Shown here: positions 8,202 to 17,018 of the stretch, in pieces
Position numbering within the stretch: position 1 is the first letter of the stretch
Layout: each line of letters starts with the position of its first letter
Assembly (NCBI GenBank): GCA_965656525.1
Contig: CBFHKY010000002.1
Location: 1-64,000, forward strand
Source: Pseudomaricurvus sp965656525
Lineage (GTDB): Bacteria; Pseudomonadota; Gammaproteobacteria; Pseudomonadales; Cellvibrionaceae
Length of the DNA: 64,000 nucleotides
Direction of reading: 5' to 3'
The notes under the pieces: model-generated
Databases searched by the model: none
Told to the model about the DNA's origin: nothing
What the model saw: the letters and a program-made list of their open reading frames with translations, nothing else
Position numbers and translations under genes: made by a program

Positions 8202-10298
8202 TCATGTTTCTTGATTATTTTGAATAGCTTCTACGCTGGATTCTTCCAAGACGCCTTCAAACTGCTGCAGTAATTGCTGCACTAAAGGGTCTGCATAAAG
8301 CGCCTGCACGGCACCTTCGTGTTGCTCTTTTTTAATTCGTGTCGCCCACGCGGCCGGGGTTTCTACTTGGATATGCCCCAGTTCAATCACCACCGATAAA
8401 GAACGCTGAAAATACTGACTCAGTAAATCGGCTAAACGCTGCTGGTGAGAGGTGTCATAGAGTGTGCTGTAACGCTCATCCAGCACAAACATCAACGTAT
8501 CGCCTTCGGCAGCCATCAACACACAGTTCGACACAGTACTCTGGAGCACGCCACCCACACCTAGCCCCGCGTAAACCTCGATCCAGCGATCTGGCGTCAG
8601 CTCTGCAAAGGGGACTGGCGTAAATGCACTTTGTACCTTCGGTTGTGGTGCCGGTAATGTTCGGGCACTTTTGAGCCCCATAGAAGCCAGCTCATCCGAG
8701 TTCAACCCACGAGCATTATCGCTCTGATGGGCACCTCCAGTAGCGGACTGAGACTCACTTTTCTGTGGCTCAGAATTTTGGGCCACATGCTCATGTTGCG
8801 GCTCTGACGCAAGGGCTGGAGTCTCAACACCTTGTGGTGCTGGCTCCATACTGCGCATCGCCTCTTCATAGGCAGAAGACGCTGATGATAGCGGCTCTGC
8901 AGAGTGAGAAGCTTCGACGTGTTTTGGTGTTACAGGCTCATCGTATTGTACTGGAGCGGGCTCACTGCGTGGTGGTGATACAGCTTGGGCAGGTTGAGAC
9001 TGAAACGTTTCAGTTGGTTCTGGTGGCTGAGTCTCAGAGGACAGTGATGGAACAGCGCCAGCCGATCCAGGTTGAACAGCACCAGCTGATTGTGCTGGAA
9101 CAGGTTCAGTGGACTCGGACTGATAATCATCCGTAGGCTTTGCCGCACTCTCTGCTGGCTGTGACCCATCTGTCAAAGCTCCAGTTAACGCTTGGGTAGG
9201 CACAGTGTGAACACCCTGTGGCCGGAACGCCAGCATGCGCAATAGTACCATTTCAAACCCCGCGCGAGGGTCCGGTGATAAAGGCAGGTCACGTCGCCCC
9301 ATGAGAGCGGTCTGATAAAATAACTGTACGTCTTCAGCGGGCAGCTGGCTGGCTAAGGCTAGGATTTGTTCTCTGTCCCCACGGCTGTTGTCCACCGCCT
9401 CGGGTAAGGCTTGAGCAATGGCTACACGGTGCAAGGCCGACAAGATATCCGCCAAGGCCGCTGCGTAGTCCGGTGCGAATTGAGAAAGCTTATCTACCGA
9501 CTGCAAAATGACTTGACCATCACCGCTGACCAGCGCTTCTAAAACAGAAAACACCAAATGCTGATCAATGGTGCCCAGCATCACGCTGACATCATCGTCC
9601 GCCACTTTACCACTGCCAAACGCAATGGCTTGATCGGTCAAGCTCATGGCATCACGCATACTACCGTCAGCAGCACGACCTAACTGCCACAGAGCGGATT
9701 CTTCAAACGGCACCATTTCTTGCTCAAGAACGAACTTGAGGTGCCCCACAATGCGCTCTGGCTCCATATTTTTCAGGTGAAACTGCAGGCATCGGGACAG
9801 TATTGTGACCGGTAATTTCTGCGGATCGGTAGTAGCCAGCAAAAATTTTACGTGCGGTGGGGGTTCTTCTAACGTTTTCAATAAGGCGTTAAAGCTGTGC
9901 GTTGACAGCATGTGCACCTCATCGATCAGGTACACCTTATAACGCCCTCGGGTAGGCGCGTATTGTACATTTTCCAGCAGTTCGCGAGTGTCTTCTACTT
10001 TGGTGCGCGAGGCGGCATCCACCTCTATCAAATCCACAAACCGACCTTCATTGATTTCACAACATGACGAGCACTGCCCACAGGGCTCGGAGCTCACGCC
10101 AGTTTCGCAGTTTAAACACTTGGCTAGAATGCGGGCGATGGTGGTCTTACCAACACCGCGGGTACCGGTAAAAAGGTAAGCGTGATGAAGACGGTTGTGA
10201 TCAAGGGCATTCACAAGGGCCTGCAGAACATGTTGTTGTCCGACCAGCTCTCGAAACGTGCGCGGCCGCCATTTGCGGGCAAGAACCTGATAGCTCAT
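8202..10298 (-). CDS. dnaX: DNA polymerase III subunit tau/gamma
   Basis: The 698-residue clamp-loader ATPase begins MSYQVLARKWRPRTF and has Walker A (GTRGVGKTT near 45-53), a four-cysteine zinc module (C64, C73, C76, C79 region), the DEVHML Walker B near 126-131 and the sensor TTDPQKLPVTILSRC. Residues ~375-545 are a low-complexity linker rich in Pro, Glu, Ser, Ala and Gln, longer than in E. coli tau (643). The C-terminus is the tau-specific domain that contacts the polymerase. I found no in-frame slippery heptamer that would give a gamma form. Its start lies 141 bases downstream of the SRP RNA gene on the same strand. Confidence 0.96.
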   Translation of the reverse strand: MSYQVLARKWRPRTFRELVGQQHVLQALVNALDHNRLHHAYLFTGTRGVGKTTIARILAKCLNCETGVSSEPCGQCSSCCEINEGRFVDLIEVDAASRTKVEDTRELLENVQYAPTRGRYKVYLIDEVHMLSTHSFNALLKTLEEPPPHVKFLLATTDPQKLPVTILSRCLQFHLKNMEPERIVGHLKFVLEQEMVPFEESALWQLGRAADGSMRDAMSLTDQAIAFGSGKVADDDVSVMLGTIDQHLVFSVLEALVSGDGQVILQSVDKLSQFAPDYAAALADILSALHRVAIAQALPEAVDNSRGDREQILALASQLPAEDVQLFYQTALMGRRDLPLSPDPRAGFEMVLLRMLAFRPQGVHTVPTQALTGALTDGSQPAESAAKPTDDYQSESTEPVPAQSAGAVQPGSAGAVPSLSSETQPPEPTETFQSQPAQAVSPPRSEPAPVQYDEPVTPKHVEASHSAEPLSSASSAYEEAMRSMEPAPQGVETPALASEPQHEHVAQNSEPQKSESQSATGGAHQSDNARGLNSDELASMGLKSARTLPAPQPKVQSAFTPVPFAELTPDRWIEVYAGLGVGGVLQSTVSNCVLMAAEGDTLMFVLDERYSTLYDTSHQQRLADLLSQYFQRSLSVVIELGHIQVETPAAWATRIKKEQHEGAVQALYADPLVQQLLQQFEGVLEESSVEAIQNNQET

Positions 10299-10438
10299 GA
10301 AAAGCCTGTTATCCCCTGTGATTAAAGCAATACTGTGAAAGGCTTACGCCATAAGATTAAAGATTATATCGATTGCACTAAAGACTTGCGACAACTGATG
10401 CGTTTGCATCGAGAAAATAGGAATACAAGAGGGAATTT

Positions 10439-10555
<117 letters not shown>

Positions 10556-10571
10556 TTGCAAAGAGGGCGCG

Positions 10572-10600
10572 ATTATTCCTGTTTTGAACGGAATTTGCAA
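10572..10600 (-). promoter_or_regulatory. sigma70-type promoter of the SRP RNA gene
   Basis: On the minus strand TTGCAA (complement of 10595-10600) and AATAAT (complement of 10572-10577) are 17 bases apart. The discriminator after it, CGCGCCC, is GC-rich as in stringently controlled stable-RNA promoters. The distance to the RNA 5' end (~10555) is right for transcription start followed by minor processing. Confidence 0.65.
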
Positions 10601-10965
10601 GCCGATTAAGCTCTATTTAATCACAGTGTTTTCTTTTTTTACAACTCCACAAACGACAATCGAACGCTGCGATGAATCGAATCACTATCGCGGGCACTCA
10701 GTTAACTACGTTCAAGCAAAACTTGCAAACCACCATTCCTAGACTATTACTAATATCAATCTATGACTTAAAGACTTTGTGAGTCGCAGCTCAGAGCTAA
10801 AGTCATTATCGGTCAAATTTTAGGCGTAAAGCACTTGCTGCAATCGCGAGCAGAACTACGCTTAGTAAAAAGATTTCGCGGTTACAAGAAAAAGGTAGGC
10901 AGCATGCGCAGCAGTGACCTTAAACGGCATCCCATTCCACCATCAAAGCATGCTAAGGAATTTTG

Positions 10966-11028
10966 ATGCCTAAGTTTAAGTTTACGCCAGCACGGCCGAA
11001 AACCGTGTGGACATTATTCATAATATGA
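10966..11028 (+). CDS. possible 20-codon small ORF
   Basis: An ATG six bases after AAGGA opens a 20-residue frame (MPKFKFTPARPKTVWTLFII) ending in TGA. It is basic then hydrophobic. Frames this short with a Shine-Dalgarno match arise by chance, so this is weak. Its end overlaps the nested hairpin at 10999-11052. Confidence 0.2.
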   Translation: MPKFKFTPARPKTVWTLFII

Positions 11029-11052
11029 ATGTGGCCAATATTTGGCGGTTTT
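10999..11052 (+). other. nested inverted repeat, possible RNA structure or terminator
   Basis: AAAACCG at 10999-11005 pairs with CGGTTTT at 11046-11052, and inside it an ACAT..TTCAT arm pairs with ATGAA..TGT (about 11011-11032). The outer stem ends in TTTTAT on the plus strand, which is only weakly terminator-like. Confidence 0.4.
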
Positions 11053-11158
11053 ATAACAGTCAGCCGATAACCGCGTGAAAAATTAAAAAAAGCTGGCGCT
11101 CATGAAGATCAATTGGATCTCTGAAAAGCGCAAACAGTATTTAAAAAGGAGGCTATTC

Positions 11159-11236
11159 ATGCAGTCGAAATTAAACTCATCCAAGACTACATCTTTGGAA
11201 CCAAAAACACTTAGGAAGTTCATTTTATTTTTCTAA
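11159..11236 (+). CDS. possible 25-codon small ORF with perfect ribosome site
   Basis: AAGGAGG at 11146-11152 is an ideal Shine-Dalgarno sequence and lies seven bases before the ATG at 11159. The frame (MQSKLNSSKTTSLEPKTLRK then FILFF) stops with TAA at 11234. The same frame extends upstream to an ATG at 11102, giving 44 residues, but that start lacks a comparable site. The peptide is basic with a hydrophobic tail. It ends 62 bases before the porin start and might be a leader peptide or a small protein in the same transcript. No family recognised. Confidence 0.35.
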   Translation: MQSKLNSSKTTSLEPKTLRKFILFF

Positions 11237-11298
11237 TAAACAAACTGAGCATTATCGAATGGTCAGCTTAATACTTTCATAGCAAGGGCAAAAAAACC

Positions 11299-12471
11299 AT
11301 GAAACCATTAAAAATCCTTTCGTGCGTCGCTGCTGCGGGGCTCACGTTAACATCTAGTGTCCAAGCCGCCGATGTCCGTATTAACGGCTTCGCGTCAGTT
11401 GTCGCAGGTACAACATTAAGCGAAGGCACTGGCACCCATCATTTCACTGGGGCCGAGTCTGATGCCGTTTTTGCAGCGGATAAAGTTACTGGCGGCGCTT
11501 ATGATGATGAAATCAGCTTCAAACCTGATTCCACCTTTGGCATCCAGATCAGTTCCGACCTGGGTCATGGGCTGTCAGTAACGGGTCAAATTACCGGACA
11601 CGGTGGTGAAGATTACGATGCGGTTATTTCTTGGGCTTACATTGGCTACGATCTTACCGATAACTTGTCGCTGCAGGCGGGCCGTCAACGTTTACCATTC
11701 TACTATTATTCCGACTTTATTGACGTAGGCTATGCTTATCATTGGGTGCGCCCACCGTCTTCACTGGCCATCGCGATTTTTGACACCTTCGAAGGACTCA
11801 ATCTTCGCTATTCCGGTTACACCGGAGGCTGGGATTGGAACGCTTCTTTGATGGGCGGCGGTGGCGATGAAGATGTCGAAAGCATTGGCACCATTACTAT
11901 CGAAAAAATGTACGGCACCGTAATCAAGGCCAACAATTCTTGGCTGCAGCTGCGCGGCAGTTATTTTGAAATGGATCAACTGTACCCAGACGTCAACTAT
12001 CTAACGTTGAATGGTGAAGTGCAAGGGACAGATGACAACCCACTGGGTACCACCTTCTACGGTTTGGCAGCTCACATGACATTTGGCAATGCTTTTGTGG
12101 TGTCTGAGTTCACACACGTTGAATATGATGAACCACTGGGGGCCGACAACGGCGCCATCGGCTTCGATGAGGAGGATGGCTGGTACATTTCCGCCGGTTA
12201 TCGGATGGGTGATTTCACTCCCCATATCACCGTTGGTGAAAAGGATACGACTTTTGTAGAGACAGGTGCAGCAACTACCGGTAGCCGTATCGCCAAAGAA
12301 CTGACTGTCGGGGTACGCTGGGATTTCCACCCTAGTGCTGCGGCCAAATTTGAATACTCTTCAATATCCGATGACAGTAACGATTTCTACAAAAACCAAA
12401 TCGGCTTAGTCGGTTATGGTGACTCACTAGAAGTTGATGTAATCACTGTCGGCGTCGACGTTATTTTTTAA
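11299..12471 (+). CDS. porin, outer-membrane beta-barrel
   Basis: The 390-residue protein has a signal peptide cut after SSVQA at about 23, then alternating amphipathic strands with frequent Tyr, Gly and Asp, and ends VDVITVGVDVIF with the terminal Phe used for outer-membrane insertion. The opening DVRINGFASVVAG resembles the first strand of OprO/OprP-like and general gammaproteobacterial porins. The next gene, 18 bases on, encodes a phosphate-binding-like protein, so phosphate or another anion is a plausible solute; this is inference from context. The ATG follows an AAGGG site. Confidence 0.8.
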   Translation: MKPLKILSCVAAAGLTLTSSVQAADVRINGFASVVAGTTLSEGTGTHHFTGAESDAVFAADKVTGGAYDDEISFKPDSTFGIQISSDLGHGLSVTGQITGHGGEDYDAVISWAYIGYDLTDNLSLQAGRQRLPFYYYSDFIDVGYAYHWVRPPSSLAIAIFDTFEGLNLRYSGYTGGWDWNASLMGGGGDEDVESIGTITIEKMYGTVIKANNSWLQLRGSYFEMDQLYPDVNYLTLNGEVQGTDDNPLGTTFYGLAAHMTFGNAFVVSEFTHVEYDEPLGADNGAIGFDEEDGWYISAGYRMGDFTPHITVGEKDTTFVETGAATTGSRIAKELTVGVRWDFHPSAAAKFEYSSISDDSNDFYKNQIGLVGYGDSLEVDVITVGVDVIF

Positions 12472-12489
12472 TCTTTGGAGCACATAACC

Positions 12490-12924
12490 ATGAAAATTGT
12501 AAACATAAAATCGGTGCTCACTACGCTGTTAGCGGGCTTAAGCATATTGGCATCTGTTGGGGCTTTTTCGGCAGTAGCCGTTATTGTTCACCCCAGTAAT
12601 GGCAACGCCCTGTCAGAGTCGGATATTTCAAGGATCTTCCTTGGAAAATCTAAGTCCTACCCTGATGGTAGCGAAGCGATTCCCGTCGATCAGCAAGAAG
12701 GTGCCGCTTCACGCAGCGCATTTGTGAGTACCATTCTGAAAAAGAATGACCAACAAATTAAGGCCTATTGGGCACAATTGTTGTTCACTGGTAAAGGCAC
12801 GCCGCCCAAAGAAGTTGGCGGTACTGGTGATGTGAAGAAGTTGGTCTCACAAAACCCTTCGTTGATCGGGTACATCGATGCTAGCGAAGTAGATGGTTCA
12901 GTAAAAGTTGTACTTGAGTTTTAA
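12490..12924 (+). CDS. small PstS-like phosphate-binding-domain protein
   Basis: I use the ATG at 12490, nine bases after TTGGAG; the frame also opens at a TTG in 12475. The 144-residue product has a signal peptide (hydrophobic 10-26, cut near AFSA), then half of a periplasmic binding fold: VIVHPSNGNALSESDISRIF, SYPDGSEAIPVDQ, KAYWAQLLFTGKGTPPKEV and SLIGYIDASEV. Such short PstS-like proteins are common in marine gammaproteobacteria without permease genes beside them. With the porin directly upstream the two likely form one transcript ending at the terminator at 12954. The ligand is not proved. Confidence 0.8.
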   Translation: MKIVNIKSVLTTLLAGLSILASVGAFSAVAVIVHPSNGNALSESDISRIFLGKSKSYPDGSEAIPVDQQEGAASRSAFVSTILKKNDQQIKAYWAQLLFTGKGTPPKEVGGTGDVKKLVSQNPSLIGYIDASEVDGSVKVVLEF

Positions 12925-12953
12925 TCGTTAATTCATATTAAAACTGCTTTTAG

Positions 12954-12987
12954 AAGGCCTGTAGATCGTCTGCAGGCCTTTTTTATT
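12954..12987 (+). terminator. intrinsic terminator of the porin/PstS-like transcript
   Basis: AAGGCCTG at 12954-12961 pairs with CAGGCCTT at 12973-12980, extended by a few more pairs inside, and a TTTTTTATT tract follows. It lies 30 bases after the PstS-like stop. Confidence 0.85.
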
Positions 12988-13063
12988 ATCCATAAAAAAC
13001 ACAAAATTTATGACATGCACACTATCGTCTAACGGCACTACTCCATCGCCTTTAAAGAGCTCG

Positions 13064-14017
13064 TTAAGAAAAGACATCAACCTGACTGAGCATTTTTTCC
13101 ACCACCGCATAGCCGCTTTGATCTCCATAATCGGCGGCATCACGCAGGCGGTGTGCTGCGACTGCGGGCAGGATTTGTTGTACGTCGTCAGGCAGAACGT
13201 GATCTCGACCGTTGATCATCGCCCAAGTTTTTGCACAGCGCAAAAGCGCCAGAGCACCCCGTGTGGATAAGCCGTAAGTGAACTGTGAGCCATCTCGAGT
13301 AAACGCCACCAGCCGTTGTACGTAGGCTAACAAAGTATCACTGGCCTTGATGCTGTCCACTCTAGCTTGAATGGCCTCCAGCTGCGACAGTGTTATGCGT
13401 GACTGGATCGCCGCCATACGGTCATCAGAACGAATGCCTTTCAAAATTTCCAGCTCTGCCGCGGGGTTTGGATAACCCAGTTCGATGCGCATCAAAAAAC
13501 GATCTAATTGAGATTCAGGCAAAGGAAACGTTCCTGATTGGCTGATCGGATTTTGTGTGGCAATCACAAAAAAAGGGCGTGGAAGCTGTCGAGTTTCGCC
13601 GTCGATCGTCACTTGATTTTCAGCCATAGCTTCTAACAACGCACTTTGCGTTTTGGGTGTGGTGCGATTAATTTCATCGGCCAGCAGCAATTGCGTAAAC
13701 ACAGGACCAGGATGAAAATTAAACGTGTTGGCGTCACGATCAAAAACCGATACGCCAACAATATCAGACGGCAACAGATCACTGGTAAACTGTACCCGCT
13801 TGTACTCCAACCCTAGCGATCGGCCTAACGCGTGTGACAGTGTGGTTTTACCCATTCCAGGTAAATCTTCGAGCAACAAGTGACCACCAGCAAAGAGGCA
13901 AGTTAAAGCCATCTTGATTTGATCCTCTTTGCCCAACAGCACAGTGGCAATGTCTTTAATTAACACTTTCACCAGGCGATCAACGGTAACTTTTGTTTCT
14001 ATTTCCTTACTAGCCAA
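13064..14017 (-). CDS. MoxR-family AAA+ ATPase
   Basis: The 317-residue protein has Walker A (GMGKTT at 54-59), Walker B (LLLADEIN at 110-117), the sensor ATQNPISQSGTFPLPESQLDRF region cut here to its core ATQNP, and the C-terminal LSTRGALALLRCAK lid of the MoxR/RavA class. These chaperone-like ATPases usually act with DUF58 and VWA proteins in maturing metalloenzymes or envelope systems. Here no DUF58 gene is adjacent: metZ lies upstream on the same strand and the phosphate-binding gene is convergent. The VWA protein at 1257 is a distant, unproved candidate partner. Confidence 0.9.
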   Translation of the reverse strand: MASKEIETKVTVDRLVKVLIKDIATVLLGKEDQIKMALTCLFAGGHLLLEDLPGMGKTTLSHALGRSLGLEYKRVQFTSDLLPSDIVGVSVFDRDANTFNFHPGPVFTQLLLADEINRTTPKTQSALLEAMAENQVTIDGETRQLPRPFFVIATQNPISQSGTFPLPESQLDRFLMRIELGYPNPAAELEILKGIRSDDRMAAIQSRITLSQLEAIQARVDSIKASDTLLAYVQRLVAFTRDGSQFTYGLSTRGALALLRCAKTWAMINGRDHVLPDDVQQILPAVAAHRLRDAADYGDQSGYAVVEKMLSQVDVFS

Positions 14018-14084
14018 TGTTTTGCTACCCCTGCTCGCTTACATCAAATGCATCGTATGTGTCTGTTGACTCTTCACTCTGTTT

Positions 14085-15281
14085 TTACAGTTTTTCTAAG
14101 CCACGCTCTAGATCACCTTTCAAGTCTTCAATATCTTCTAGACCTACCGCAATGCGGACCAAGTTTTCAGTGATTCCAGCTTCGCGCTTATCTTCTTCGG
14201 ACAAGCGACCGTGAGTGGTGGTTGCCGGGTGCACAATGGTGGTTTTGGCGTCTCCTAAATTGGCGGTTAGCGACATAATCCGAGTGGCGTCAATGACCGT
14301 CCAAGCTTCTTGCCGGCCACCTTTCACGCGGAAAGACAGTACCCCACCAAAAGCTCGCTGCTGTTCAGCCGCAAGACTATGGCCAGGGTGATCGGGCAAC
14401 CCCGCATAAAATACTTTTTCCACTTGTGGGTGCTGCTGTAACCACAGGGCCAGCTGCAATGCATTGCGGCTGTGTTCATCCATACGCAAGCGCAAGGTCT
14501 CTAAACCTTTCAAAAATACCCACGCATTGAATGGGCTCATGGTTGGGCCAGCCGTACGCAAGAAAATCACGATCTCATCGATAATGGACTTAGCCCCTAC
14601 GACAACCCCACCCACACAACGCCCCTGCCCATCCAAATATTTTGTCGCTGAATGCACGACCAGATCGGCGCCCAATTCCAAGGGTTTTTGTAACGCTGGT
14701 GTGCAAAAACAGTTATCCACTACCAACAAACAATTTTTTGCTTTGGCGATCTTTGACAAAGCGCGCACGTCCACTACATCACACAAAGGGTTAGAAGGTG
14801 TCTCTAAAAACAGTAATTTAGTGCTGCTGGTAATAGCTGCTTCCCACTCAGACAAAACCGTTGGCGCCACAAACGTTACCTCGACACCGAATTTTTTCAT
14901 GTAGCGATTAAACAGCGCTGTTGTAGTACCAAAGACACTGCGAGAGCAAACCACATGATCACCAGCTGCCAACAAGGTCATGCAAGTGCTGAGAATCGCC
15001 GCCATACCAGATGATGTAGCTACAGCCGCTTCAGCGCCTTCTAATGCTGCTATCCTATCTTGAAACATACGCACAGTGGGGTTGGTGTAGCGAGAATATA
15101 CATTGCCTGGCTGCTCACCACTAAAACGATCTGCCGCTGCCGCCGCTGATTCAAACACATAACTGGACGTCGTGTAGATAGGCTCACTGTGCTCACCCTC
15201 GGGCGAGCGGGTTTGCCCTGCCCGAACGGCTAGTGTATCCAAACCGGCACCGAATAATGGATCGTCCTCAAAATCGCTCAT
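14085..15281 (-). CDS. metZ: O-succinylhomoserine sulfhydrylase
   Basis: The start is the ATG complementary to 15279-15281, preceded by GAGAG; the frame extends ten codons further. The 398-residue PLP enzyme of the Cys/Met-metabolism family shows GTRSPEGEHSEPIYTTSSY-type opening (here TRSPEGEHSEPIYTTSSYVF), the PLP lysine in HSATKYLDGQGR, and the C-terminal VRIAVGLEDIEDL. It makes homocysteine directly from O-succinylhomoserine and sulfide. Placement downstream of purF matches Pseudomonas and relatives, where this neighbour is metZ; cystathionine gamma-synthase is the alternative within the family. Confidence 0.88.
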   Translation of the reverse strand: MSDFEDDPLFGAGLDTLAVRAGQTRSPEGEHSEPIYTTSSYVFESAAAAADRFSGEQPGNVYSRYTNPTVRMFQDRIAALEGAEAAVATSSGMAAILSTCMTLLAAGDHVVCSRSVFGTTTALFNRYMKKFGVEVTFVAPTVLSEWEAAITSSTKLLFLETPSNPLCDVVDVRALSKIAKAKNCLLVVDNCFCTPALQKPLELGADLVVHSATKYLDGQGRCVGGVVVGAKSIIDEIVIFLRTAGPTMSPFNAWVFLKGLETLRLRMDEHSRNALQLALWLQQHPQVEKVFYAGLPDHPGHSLAAEQQRAFGGVLSFRVKGGRQEAWTVIDATRIMSLTANLGDAKTTIVHPATTTHGRLSEEDKREAGITENLVRIAVGLEDIEDLKGDLERGLEKL

Positions 15282-15360
15282 CACACTTCTCTCTGTTTGT
15301 GCTCTGCACACTGTGTCTGTCTATTTTTTAAGAATACAAAATGACACAGGGCTACATTAC

Positions 15361-15388
15361 AAAAACGGCAGCTCAAGGCTGCCGTTCG
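15361..15388 (-). terminator. intrinsic terminator of the purF transcript
   Basis: On the minus strand AACGGCAGC (complement of 15378-15386) pairs perfectly with GCTGCCGTT (complement of 15364-15372) around a five-base loop, followed by TTTTG. It sits 30 bases past the purF stop and separates purF from metZ. Confidence 0.8.
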
Positions 15389-15420
15389 TTTATAGGGTCA
15401 GTCCGCAGATGCGGAGCACG

Positions 15421-16953
15421 CTATGCTGACTGCGCATCATCACCGTTGTGCAACCCGATCACGGCACCTTCACCACGATCAACACCTTTGTTGGATTTAA
15501 CCATGTCATTGCGAGCGGCATCCAGCAACTGAAGGTAGTTTTCATCCACGTCTGCAGTCACATATTCACCCGTAAAGACCGAACAATCAAACTGGGTAAT
15601 GTTCTCATTACCTTCTGCTGAGGCCGCAATCAAGTCTTCTAAATCTTGATAAACCAACCAATCAGCACCAATGGCTTCACAGACCTCTTCAGATGTGCGG
15701 TCGTGAGCAATCAGCTCTTTTGCACTTGGCATGTCGATGCCGTAAACGTTCGGGTATTTTACGGCCGGTGCGGCTGATGCAAAATAGACTTTATTGGCGC
15801 CGGCTTCTCTCGCCATTTGGATGATTTGCTGACAAGTAGTACCGCGCACGATGGAGTCATCCACTAGCATGACGTTTTTGCCTTCAAACTCCAGCCGAAT
15901 AGGATTTAGCTTCTGACGCACTGATTTTTTACGCTGCTGTTGTCCCGGCATGATGAACGTGCGACCGATATAGCGATTTTTCACCAAACCTTCGCGAAAT
16001 TTTACCCCCAACACATGTGCCAACGCCTGCCCAGCCACACGACTGCTATCAGGAATAGGTACCACAACATCGATGTCGTGATCGGGGCGCTCGCGCAAAA
16101 TTTTTGCCGCCAGTCTTTCGCCTTGACGAAGACGCGATTTATACACCGACACGCCGTCCATAATGGAATCTGGACGCGCAAAATATACGTGCTCAAAGAT
16201 GCAAGGGTTCAACTGAGTGTGCTCGGCACATTGCTTACTGTGTAACTCACCATCTTCGGTGATATAAACAGCTTCGCCAGGTTTCACATCACGGATCAAG
16301 GTATAACCCAGCACATCCAAAGCAACGCTTTCTGAGGCCACCATGTACTCGGTGCCTTTCGGGGTTTCGCGCTTACCAAATACCAGTGGGCGAATCCCGT
16401 TAGGGTCTCGAAAGGCAACCAGACCATAGTTCACCACCAATGCCACACAGGCATAACCGCCGCGAACACGATTGTGAACTGCAGAGATCGCAGTAAAGAA
16501 ATCTTCTGGCTCAGGAGTCAGCTTACCTATTTTTAGCAGTTCCTGCGCAAAAACATTTAGCAGAACTTCAGAATCGGAATCGGTATTGGTATGGCGCAGG
16601 TCAGCGCGGTAGATTTCCTCACTCACATCAGCGGTATTGGTTAAATTACCGTTATGAGCCAATGCGATACCATAGGGGGAGTTCACATAAAAAGGCTGCG
16701 CCAACGCGGGGCCAGAACTGCCCGCTGTAGGGTAGCGTACATGGCCAATGCCTGAGTGCCCTATCAAACGCTGCATGTGACGTGTACGAAACACATCTTT
16801 TACAAGACCGTTGGCTTTTTGTTGGGTAAACCGACCATTATCTGAGGTGAGGATGCCCGCCGCATCTTGGCCACGATGCTGCAGCATGGTCAATGCATCG
16901 TAGAGCTGTAAATTAACGTCACTTTTTCCGACAATACCGACAATGCCGCACAT
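15421..16953 (-). CDS. purF: amidophosphoribosyltransferase
   Basis: The 510-residue enzyme starts MCGIVGIVG, giving the N-terminal nucleophile Cys2 of class II (Ntn) glutamine amidotransferases, with no propeptide. LQHRGQDAAG, HNGNLTN and NTDSDSE mark the glutaminase half; VMLVDDSIVRGTT is the PRPP-binding loop of the phosphoribosyltransferase half. It catalyses the first committed step of purine synthesis, PRPP plus glutamine to phosphoribosylamine. It follows cvpA by 65 bases, as in E. coli (cvpA-purF). Confidence 0.97.
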   Translation of the reverse strand: MCGIVGIVGKSDVNLQLYDALTMLQHRGQDAAGILTSDNGRFTQQKANGLVKDVFRTRHMQRLIGHSGIGHVRYPTAGSSGPALAQPFYVNSPYGIALAHNGNLTNTADVSEEIYRADLRHTNTDSDSEVLLNVFAQELLKIGKLTPEPEDFFTAISAVHNRVRGGYACVALVVNYGLVAFRDPNGIRPLVFGKRETPKGTEYMVASESVALDVLGYTLIRDVKPGEAVYITEDGELHSKQCAEHTQLNPCIFEHVYFARPDSIMDGVSVYKSRLRQGERLAAKILRERPDHDIDVVVPIPDSSRVAGQALAHVLGVKFREGLVKNRYIGRTFIMPGQQQRKKSVRQKLNPIRLEFEGKNVMLVDDSIVRGTTCQQIIQMAREAGANKVYFASAAPAVKYPNVYGIDMPSAKELIAHDRTSEEVCEAIGADWLVYQDLEDLIAASAEGNENITQFDCSVFTGEYVTADVDENYLQLLDAARNDMVKSNKGVDRGEGAVIGLHNGDDAQSA

Positions 16954-17018
16954 ACTGGAATTACCTCACCTAGCTCAGTGTTCACAGTTAGAAATATGCG
17001 CTAATTCCCTTAGCTTAT

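Larger units (their letters stand above)
10601..11298. other. 700-base region without a recognised gene
   Basis: No known family is visible on either strand. It contains two very short plus-strand frames that follow good ribosome sites (10966-11028 and 11102/11159-11236) and a nested inverted repeat at 10999-11052. The last 60 bases presumably hold the porin promoter; I see no PhoB-box-like direct repeat. It may be decayed DNA or hold an unannotated small RNA. Confidence 0.5.

Noticed and set aside
8327..8333. AAAAAAG heptamer in dnaX on the coding strand, possible programmed frameshift site for a gamma form
   Set aside because: The codons there read ATT AAA AAA GAG, so the heptamer is in the wrong phase for -1 slippage, and it lies near residue 655, far too late to give a gamma-sized product.
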